Part shown: one piece after another, positions 1 to 5,614 of the stretch
How the letters are laid out: each line of letters begins with the position of its first letter
Position numbering within the stretch: the first letter of the stretch is position 1
Assembly: GCA_004357415.1 (NCBI GenBank)
Contig: SMVY01000005.1
Location: 1 to 11,238, forward strand
From: Gemmatimonadota bacterium
GTDB taxonomy: Bacteria > Gemmatimonadota > Gemmatimonadetes > Gemmatimonadales > GWC2-71-9
DNA: 11,238 nucleotides
Reading direction: 5' to 3'
Notes under the pieces: generated by a model
Databases searched by the model: none
Told to the model about the DNA's origin: nothing
Seen by the model: only the letters and a program-made list of their open reading frames with translations
Made by a program: the position numbers and the translations under genes

Positions 1-43
1 AGTCACCCGATAATCCATGCGCCCAGCGCGAAAGGAACCACAG

Positions 44-1150
44 ATGCAACCATACGTTCTTCGAGCCTCCACGGCCGCTCTGGTCGCTGCCCTGGCGGCC
101 TGTTCTTCCACCGACCCCGTCGATCCGTCCGGGTCATTTCTCGCCGGGACGGCCAACGACCCCCAAATCGGATTGGTGGTCAACTCCCTTGGCCGGGCGT
201 TGACCATGTTCCAACTCGGCAACCCGGCCGAACAACGGCAGATCCCCCTAGGTACCAGCAACACGGTGACCCCGGTCGGGCTCTCCCGCCGCGGGCTCAA
301 TGCGGTGATCCCGCTCGGGGAGGCGGCAAGTGTGGCACTGATCGATCTTCCGGGTGAGCGGATCGTACGGTTCTTCACCGTGGCGAGCGGGAATCTGTCG
401 GGGTCCGTCTTCCTCGACGACCGGACCGTCTTGGTGGCGAACCTGGTAGACGACTACCTCGGCAAGTTCACCATCGACCAGGCGAGCGACGCCATAACGG
501 AAACCGTGGCCGTTGCGCCGGCGCCGGCCACCGTGCTGACTGACGGGTCGCTGGCCTACGTAATTTCGGGCAATCTCGACGAGAATTTCGCTCCCCTGGG
601 GAACGGGATCGTCACCGTCATCGACCCCTCGTCAATGACCGTCGTCGGGACCGTGACCACCGGCGGCACCAACTCGCAGGCGGCCGCGTTCGGCCCGGAC
701 GGCATGCTCTACGTGGTAAACACAGGAGACTTCGTGGGCGACGGTAGTGTCACCATCATCGATCCGGTAACCAGGCAGGTGGTTACCACTGTGGGCGGAT
801 TCGGGCCCGGCCCGGGAAGCATCAGCATAGACGGGAACGGATTGGCCTACGTGTCGGCGTTCTTTACCGGAACCATGGTGTGGAACACGGCCACCCGACA
901 ATTCGTCCGCGACCAGGCCAACGCCGTATGCGCCCGGGTGGATATTTCCGATCCCGGCTCGGCGTGCCGCGGAGCGTTCGCCGCCACGACCGACCGCAAC
1001 GGGGCCGTGTATCAGGTGTTCTTCGGGGATACCTTTCAAAATCTTCCCCCGGCCGTGTTCGTCTTCGAGCCGGTGACCTTCGACTTGCGCGACAGCCTCG
1101 ACGTGGGCATCGGACCGAGTTCGCTCGACATCGCCGTGTTTGGCAACTGA
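44..1150 (+). CDS. YncE-like seven-bladed beta-propeller lipoprotein (first of a tandem pair)
   Basis: Predicted outer-membrane-anchored beta-propeller of 368 residues; ligand and function unknown. The start is the ATG at 44, because AAAGGA at 31-36 sits 7 bases upstream and this start gives a normal lipoprotein signal peptide. The ATG at 17 would only add nine charged residues. The lipobox is L17-A-A-C20, and Ser at +2 suggests outer-membrane sorting. The rest shows about seven repeats of the form 'hydrophobic strand, VxVIDP, threonine-rich strand', for example around VTVIDPSS and VTIIDPVT. This is typical of YncE/SMP-30-like propellers. The C-terminal part carries two Cys that could pair. 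It is paralogous to the next gene: both share a VNxG...IVDPV...GGFG...VFNT pattern. A strong hairpin follows the stop codon, so it is probably transcribed separately from the genes downstream. The fold call is firm; the cellular role is not known. Confidence 0.85.
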   Translation: MQPYVLRASTAALVAALAACSSTDPVDPSGSFLAGTANDPQIGLVVNSLGRALTMFQLGNPAEQRQIPLGTSNTVTPVGLSRRGLNAVIPLGEAASVALIDLPGERIVRFFTVASGNLSGSVFLDDRTVLVANLVDDYLGKFTIDQASDAITETVAVAPAPATVLTDGSLAYVISGNLDENFAPLGNGIVTVIDPSSMTVVGTVTTGGTNSQAAAFGPDGMLYVVNTGDFVGDGSVTIIDPVTRQVVTTVGGFGPGPGSISIDGNGLAYVSAFFTGTMVWNTATRQFVRDQANAVCARVDISDPGSACRGAFAATTDRNGAVYQVFFGDTFQNLPPAVFVFEPVTFDLRDSLDVGIGPSSLDIAVFGN

Positions 1151-1195
1151 GCCGGCCGGGACCGTACCGGACGTCTCCGGATCGCGATACATTCC

Positions 1196-1231
1196 AAGTG
1201 GTCTGGCCCGCTGGGGGGTGCCAGACCACTT
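1196..1231 (+). terminator. Hairpin between the two lipoprotein genes, probable intrinsic terminator
   Basis: The arms AAGTGGTCTGGC (1196-1207) and GCCAGACCACTT (1220-1231) are perfect 12-bp complements separated by a 12-base G-rich loop. The right arm ends in TT and is followed by CTTCGTCTC, a pyrimidine-rich but interrupted tail, so termination may be partial. It starts 46 bases after the stop of the first lipoprotein gene and ends 35 bases before the next start. That fits a terminator or attenuator separating the paralogues. The minus-strand side has no T tract. Confidence 0.7.
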
Positions 1232-1266
1232 CTTCGTCTCGCGCCCTCACCTCGTCCTGGAGTGGT

Positions 1267-2325
1267 ATGGCGAGAATACCGATTTCCGGGCTGGCTGCCG
1301 GGATGGCCCTCATGGCCGGCTGCGCGGAACCCAATCCTCCGTTGCCGCCTCCCGAGGAGGTGCTGGTGGTGGCCAACAGCACGGCCGCCTCGCTGTCCGT
1401 GGTGCCGATCAGCCCGACGGGACCGGAGGGAACCGTGCGCCTCTCGGGCACGGCCGTCGGTTCCATCGCCGCGTTCGGGCCCATCCTGCTGGCGTCACTT
1501 CCCGCCGACGACGCCGCCGACGTCGTCGCGCTCGAAGGCCTGCAGGTCCGGTTGACGGTGGGTCTTCCCGCCGGCTCCGGGGCCACGGGAACCGCCGTGC
1601 TCAGCGATACCGTGGCCTACGTGGCCAATCCCAACTTGAACACCATCACCCGGATCGATCTGCTGACGGGTGATACCGCCTCCCTGGCCGTCGGGGTCTA
1701 TCCGCAGGGGCTCATTGGTACCCGGGGGAGGTTGTTCGTCGTCAACGGCAACGTCGGATCCTGCGGACAACCTGGTGGGCTGTGTTCCCTGGGGCCGAGC
1801 TGGCTCACGGTCGTCGATCCTGAGACCAACGAGCTCGCCACCGGCATAGACTCCATCCCGATGCCGGGCCCGGGCAACGCGCGCTATGTCACGGTGGGGA
1901 CGGACGGGCTGTTGTACGTCATGAATCGTGGGGTGGCGACCGAGAGCCGGCTGTCGATCGTCGATCCGGTCGGGCGCCGCGAGGTCGCCAGTTTCGGTGG
2001 CTTCGGTAACGATCCGGGACAGATAGTCGCGGATCGTGGCGAACGAATCCTCATCAGTTCGCTGACCGAGGGCGTGATGGTGTTCAACACCCGTACCCGG
2101 ACGGTTACCCGCGGGGCAGGCAATGGCGTGGCCATCCCCGACAACAGCGGCCTGGCTGAGGACGGAGCATTCCGGACGTACGCCGTCCAATCCGGTGGCT
2201 GCGCCGGAACGGTGGGACGGGCGGTGGTGCTCGACACGGCCCTGGCCCCGATCGGGTCGATCCCCGTGGGAATGTGTGCCGCCGAGGCATTAGTGACCCT
2301 CCTTCGACCCGGGGGGTCCCCCTGA
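1267..2325 (+). CDS. YncE-like beta-propeller lipoprotein (second of a tandem pair)
   Basis: Predicted lipoprotein of 352 residues with a beta-propeller fold; function unknown. The frame is open far upstream, but the start is placed at the ATG at 1267. GGAG at 1259-1262 precedes it, although the spacing of 4 is short. The product then begins with a short signal peptide ending in the lipobox M16-A-G-C19. The upstream extension would run antisense-like across the first gene and the hairpin. Repeats such as VVDPETNELATG and SIVDPVGRREVASFGG match those of the preceding paralogue. Cys residues near residues 160-175 and in the last 60 residues could form disulfides. The stop codon lies 5 bases before the recO GTG, so it is probably cotranscribed with recO and selB. 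This pairing suggests no obvious shared function. No promoter is recognisable in 1151-1266. Confidence 0.83.
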   Translation: MARIPISGLAAGMALMAGCAEPNPPLPPPEEVLVVANSTAASLSVVPISPTGPEGTVRLSGTAVGSIAAFGPILLASLPADDAADVVALEGLQVRLTVGLPAGSGATGTAVLSDTVAYVANPNLNTITRIDLLTGDTASLAVGVYPQGLIGTRGRLFVVNGNVGSCGQPGGLCSLGPSWLTVVDPETNELATGIDSIPMPGPGNARYVTVGTDGLLYVMNRGVATESRLSIVDPVGRREVASFGGFGNDPGQIVADRGERILISSLTEGVMVFNTRTRTVTRGAGNGVAIPDNSGLAEDGAFRTYAVQSGGCAGTVGRAVVLDTALAPIGSIPVGMCAAEALVTLLRPGGSP

Positions 2326-2330
2326 GCATC

Positions 2331-3077
2331 GTGTCGACCCCGGCGATTGTCCTGGCGACGCTCAGGTATCGAGAAAGCTCCAAGATCGTGAGGCTCGCTA
2401 CCCTGGAACTGGGCGTCCAAAGCGTCATCGCCAAGGGCGCGCTGCGCCCCAAAAGCCGGTTTGGCGCCTCACTCCAGGTGCTCAGTGAAGGCAGCGCCAT
2501 CATCCACTACCGTGACCGGCGCGACCTGCAGACCCTCACGGCGTTCGATCCCTCCACCGTGCGCATGGCGCTGGCGGAAAACCTGGCCGCCTTCGCCACC
2601 GCGTCGGTCCTGGCCGAGATGATGCTGCGGTTTTCACCTTCGGAACGGCATCCTGAGAGCTATCACCTCGTCCGCCGGGGACTGGACGTCCTCGAGGCCT
2701 CTCCTCCGGACGCGGTGGACGTCGTCGGTCTGCGCCTGCTGTGGCAACTGGTGCGCGTCCTCGGATTCGCTCCGGAGATGACGGCGTGCGTTCGGGACGG
2801 AGCCCCGGTGATGGACGGGGCCGTCGCGTTCAGTCCCGGAGAGGGCGGCGTGCTGTGCCGATCGTGCGCCGGACCGGCCGCCCGCCTGCTACCGAGCGAT
2901 TCCCGCAGCGATCTGCTTGCCCTGCTCGATGCGTCGGCGCCGCTGCCGCACCTCGATGAGCGGCACGCCGCGGCCCATCGCCGGTTGTTGGCCCGCTACG
3001 TGGAGTACCATTTGGCCGACGGCGGCGTGCCACCCGCCATGACGTTCTGGCTCGGGCGCGCCTGGGAGGCGGCGTGA
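2331..3077 (+). CDS. recO: DNA repair protein RecO
   Basis: RecO is the cytoplasmic mediator that, with RecR (and RecF), loads RecA onto SSB-coated single-stranded DNA and anneals complementary strands. The 248-residue product has the family N-terminal OB-fold signature: 'AIVLATLRYRESSKIVRL', then 'VIAKGALRPKSRFGA'. A helical middle follows, then a zinc-finger-like region and the C-terminal helix. The start is the GTG at 2331, which puts the OB fold at the N-terminus as in homologues. The ATG at 2274 would overlap the preceding gene by 52 bases and add an unrelated segment. No strong Shine-Dalgarno is visible, so translational coupling to the gene 5 bases upstream is likely. The zinc-finger region has only three Cys (C153, C176, C179); the expected fourth position, 156, is Asp. 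selB overlaps the 3' end by 4 bases. Confidence 0.93.
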   Translation: MSTPAIVLATLRYRESSKIVRLATLELGVQSVIAKGALRPKSRFGASLQVLSEGSAIIHYRDRRDLQTLTAFDPSTVRMALAENLAAFATASVLAEMMLRFSPSERHPESYHLVRRGLDVLEASPPDAVDVVGLRLLWQLVRVLGFAPEMTACVRDGAPVMDGAVAFSPGEGGVLCRSCAGPAARLLPSDSRSDLLALLDASAPLPHLDERHAAAHRRLLARYVEYHLADGGVPPAMTFWLGRAWEAA

Positions 3078-4933
3078 TCATCGGGACCGCCGGCCACATC
3101 GACCACGGCAAGTCCACTCTGGTAGAAGCCCTGACGGGCCAGGCCATGGACCGGCTGGCGGACGAACAGCGGCGTGGCATCACCATCGACCTGAATTTTG
3201 CGGCACTCGATCTTGGCGACGGTCGCCGGGTGGCGATCATCGACGTTCCCGGGCATGAGGACTTCGTGCGCACCATGGTCGCCGGGGCCAGCGGGATCGA
3301 CTTGGTACTGCTCGTGGTAGCGGCCGATGAGGGCATGATGCCCCAGACCCACGAACATCTGGCGGTGGCGGAACAACTCGGCGTCCCCTTGGGGATTCCG
3401 GTGGTGACCAAGATCGATCTGGTGGACGACGAGTGGCGGGCCCTGGTGTGCGACGACGTGGTCACCCGGCTCGACGCCTCCCCCATCGAGTTCTGCCCGC
3501 CGGTACTGGTGTCGCCCCCGGCGGGTATCGGATTGGACGAGCTGCGCCGGACAGTGGCGGACATGGCGGATCGGGTTCCCCAGCGGGCCGGCGACGACCT
3601 GTTCCGGCTTCCGGTCGACCGGGCGTTCTCCGTTGCCGGGGTGGGTACCGTGGTAACCGGTACCTGCTGGAGCGGCTCCGTGGCCGTCGGTGACCGGGTC
3701 CGACTGGCGCCCGGTGGCCCAGTGGCCCGGGTCCGATCGATCGAAATGCACGGCGAGAGCGCTGTCACCGCCACCAGCGGGAGCCGAGTGGCCCTGGGCC
3801 TGGTTGGGGTCGACCGCAAGGAGGTCGGCCGCGGCGATACCGTGGTGGAGGAGGCGACCGGATGGAAACCGGTCCGGGCGATCGACGTGGCCGTCAATCT
3901 TCTGCCGAACGCTCCGCAACCACTGGTGTCACGGCGGAGGGTCAGGCTGCATTTGGGCACCCGTGAGGTGGTCGCCCGGGTGTACCCGAGGACCACCATT
4001 CAACAGGGGAGCTCCGGACTCGCCCGGCTGGTGTGCGACACCCCGGTGATCGCAAGGGGTGGCGACCGGTTCATTCTGCGCGCCTACAGCCCCGTCACCA
4101 CCATCGGCGGCGGCAGGGTGATCGACCCGAGTCCGCCCCGGCACGGGGCCTCCTGGCCGGATGGATTGGCAGCTACCGATCCCGGTGCCCGCCTCACCGC
4201 GTTGGTGGCACGGCGGCCGGGAGGGATCAGCGGCGATGAACTGCCGCTGCTCCTGGGGCTGTCCCCCTCCGCGGCCGAAGAGGTGGCCCACGGGAGCAAG
4301 GGCCTCCGGCAGGTAGCGGGCCACTGGGTGCCCGACGGGCGGATCGCGGCCCTGGTGGAGCGCGCCCGCCAGGAGATCGACGCTCACCATCAGCGCAAGC
4401 CGGCCGATCCCGGCATGCCACTGGAGGCACTCCGGGGGGCACTGGGCCGTCCCGCCTGGCTGGTGGCCGCGGCGTTGGACGACCTGGCCACTGCCGGCGA
4501 GTTCCTCCTCGACCAGGGGCGTGCCCGGCGCCGTGAATTCAGGCCGGAGGTGGCTGGGGGGGACGCGGCCATCGACCGAGTCGTGGCCATCCTCGAGCGG
4601 GCCGAGCTGTCGCCGCCGACGGTGGAGACGCTGGGGGAAGAAGTGGGGCGGGCCGACATTGGCGACATCCTGCGGCTGGCCGCCGCCGACGGGAGGGTAG
4701 TACCGGTGGAGCGGCACCGCTACTATGCCTCTTCCCAGCTCGAACGTTTTACCGCCGCCATCCGGGAAATCGGCTCCGCCGGCGACATAACACCCGCCGC
4801 CGTCCGCGACCGACTGGGGCTGAGCCGGAAGTTCGCCATTCCGTTGCTCGAGTGGGCCGATGGCCAAGGGCTCACCCGGCGGGTGGGGGACGCCCGCCGT
4901 CTGGTCGATCCTGACAGTGCCTCATTGGGATGA
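3074..4933 (+). CDS. selB: Selenocysteine-specific translation elongation factor SelB
   Basis: SelB is the GTPase that brings selenocysteyl-tRNA(Sec) to the ribosome at UGA codons marked by a SECIS hairpin. The 619-residue length is normal. The G domain shows G1 GHIDHGKST (7-15), the switch I motif RRGITIDLNFA (33-43), G3 DVPGHE (57-62) and G4 TKID (112-115). The 'MDRLADEQRRGITIDL' stretch is characteristic of SelB rather than EF-Tu. Translation-factor beta-barrel domains follow (PVDRAF...GVGTVVTGT). The C-terminus has the winged-helix repeats that bind SECIS RNA, ending in SRKFAIPLLE (584-593) and TRRVGD. The GTG start at 3074 overlaps the recO stop (GTGA), indicating translational coupling. 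Oddities are Asn41 where most SelB have Gly (DLGFA), and a G5-region loop reading SPPAG (147-151) instead of an SA-type motif. Neither selA nor selC is in this window. Confidence 0.96.
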   Translation: MIIGTAGHIDHGKSTLVEALTGQAMDRLADEQRRGITIDLNFAALDLGDGRRVAIIDVPGHEDFVRTMVAGASGIDLVLLVVAADEGMMPQTHEHLAVAEQLGVPLGIPVVTKIDLVDDEWRALVCDDVVTRLDASPIEFCPPVLVSPPAGIGLDELRRTVADMADRVPQRAGDDLFRLPVDRAFSVAGVGTVVTGTCWSGSVAVGDRVRLAPGGPVARVRSIEMHGESAVTATSGSRVALGLVGVDRKEVGRGDTVVEEATGWKPVRAIDVAVNLLPNAPQPLVSRRRVRLHLGTREVVARVYPRTTIQQGSSGLARLVCDTPVIARGGDRFILRAYSPVTTIGGGRVIDPSPPRHGASWPDGLAATDPGARLTALVARRPGGISGDELPLLLGLSPSAAEEVAHGSKGLRQVAGHWVPDGRIAALVERARQEIDAHHQRKPADPGMPLEALRGALGRPAWLVAAALDDLATAGEFLLDQGRARRREFRPEVAGGDAAIDRVVAILERAELSPPTVETLGEEVGRADIGDILRLAAADGRVVPVERHRYYASSQLERFTAAIREIGSAGDITPAAVRDRLGLSRKFAIPLLEWADGQGLTRRVGDARRLVDPDSASLG

Positions 4934-4950
4934 AGCCAATCGCAGAGGTG

Positions 4951-4992
4951 TCTGGCACCAGATGGTTGTAAGAGACTACAATAACATATCTT
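4951..4992 (+). promoter_or_regulatory. Candidate promoter and palindromic operator-like site before the FlgD-Ig gene
   Basis: The 64-base gap after selB is much more AT-rich than the genes around it. TACAAT at 4977-4982 matches the sigma70 -10 consensus at five of six positions. No good -35 box lies 16-18 bases upstream; TGGCAC (4953-4958) is the nearest candidate. That position coincides with TCTGG-CA-CCAGA (4951-4962), a 5+2+5 inverted repeat, so a regulator-dependent promoter is possible. TTGTAA at 4966-4971 with TATCTT at 4987-4992 is a weaker alternative with a 15-base spacer. This is inferred from sequence only. Confidence 0.35.
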
Positions 4993-4997
4993 AGGGG

Positions 4998-5522
4998 ATG
5001 GCACTTGAAGTGATTTCTCCGGGGATTGAACCGGTGATCCGACCGGGCGCGCCGGTACGGTGCCGAGTCGGGTGGACCGGTGGCTGGGCCATCGCGCTCG
5101 TGGTATCTCTGCCCACCTCCGTGTGGTCGCAGGGCGACCAGGGTCCGCCACCCACCCTTGGAATAATCCAGCGGAATTTCCCCAACCCCTTCACCAAGCG
5201 TACCGCCATTCCCTTCGAGGTCCTCCCGGTTGCCTGTGTCGGCGGAGCCCGGCCGGTGGTAACCATCCGGATCCTCAACGTCCTCGTGCAACCGGTGGCG
5301 TCACCAACCCTGAGGGACTCGACCGGGGCACGAATGATCGATGCTCTCCCCCTGCGGTGCGGCCGGTACCTGGCCTTCTGGGACCGCACCCTGAGCGACG
5401 GTTCCGGCCAGGCAACGCCCGGGAGTTACTTCTATCGATTGTTCGTCAATGGAGAATCCCAGGGTGTGCGTTTGATGCAGGTACGGGGAGACATCGCCCG
5501 GCCACTCGATGCCACGCCTTGA
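4998..5522 (+). CDS. Small secreted protein with a FlgD-Ig-like / T9SS-sorting-like C-terminal domain
   Basis: Predicted secreted protein of up to 174 residues; function unknown. A hydrophobic segment (about residues 29-43) ends at VWS-Q45, a plausible signal peptidase I site. The mature part starts with IIQRNFPNPFTKRTAIPFEV, with NFPNPF at 60-65. It ends with a 'WDRTLSDGSGQATPGSYFYRLFVNG' type strand pattern (YFYRLF at 144-149, broken here to stay short). This resembles the FlgD-Ig fold and T9SS type A sorting domains found on many secreted proteins, but here it is nearly the whole protein. The ATG at 4998 is the outermost start and is used as the outer limit. Its AGGGG directly abuts the codon, however. 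GTG 5034 has GGGGA (5021-5025) 8 bases upstream and would give a more usual 16-residue n-region, so it may be the true start. The gene stands alone between selB and clpB. Confidence 0.7.
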   Translation: MALEVISPGIEPVIRPGAPVRCRVGWTGGWAIALVVSLPTSVWSQGDQGPPPTLGIIQRNFPNPFTKRTAIPFEVLPVACVGGARPVVTIRILNVLVQPVASPTLRDSTGARMIDALPLRCGRYLAFWDRTLSDGSGQATPGSYFYRLFVNGESQGVRLMQVRGDIARPLDATP

Positions 5523-5562
5523 TATTCTTCGCGCTACCTTCACACTTCTCTCAGTGAGGGAG

Positions 5563-5614
5563 CGGTACCATCCAGTAGGCTACCACCCGATTGCCGGAGG
5601 CGTGTCGGTACCAT
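5563..5614 (+). repeat. Direct repeat CGGTACCAT flanking the clpB leader
   Basis: The 9-mer CGGTACCAT occurs at 5563-5571 and again at 5606-5614, where its last two bases are the start of the clpB ATG. Each copy contains the palindrome GGTACC. A short GTAG-G-CTAC inverted repeat (5575-5583) lies between them. The arrangement could be a protein-binding or leader-RNA element. GGTACC is not rare elsewhere in the window, so chance is a fair alternative. Confidence 0.3.

Noticed and set aside
880..1266. Long N-terminal extension of the second lipoprotein frame
   Set aside because: It overlaps the first lipoprotein gene in another frame and crosses the hairpin. The ATG at 1267 gives a clean lipoprotein signal peptide with a Shine-Dalgarno.
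2274..2330. ATG 2274 as the recO start
   Set aside because: It would add 19 residues unlike any RecO N-terminus and overlap the upstream gene; GTG 2331 places the OB fold at the start.
2830..3999. Long minus-strand open frames opposite selB (also 2996-3919)
   Set aside because: These are high-GC shadows of selB with arginine- and serine-rich or otherwise biased composition and no domain signature.
4953..4970. Sigma54 promoter (TGGCAC ... TTGTA)
   Set aside because: The spacing between the -24-like and -12-like elements is two bases too long, and the -12 GC is missing.
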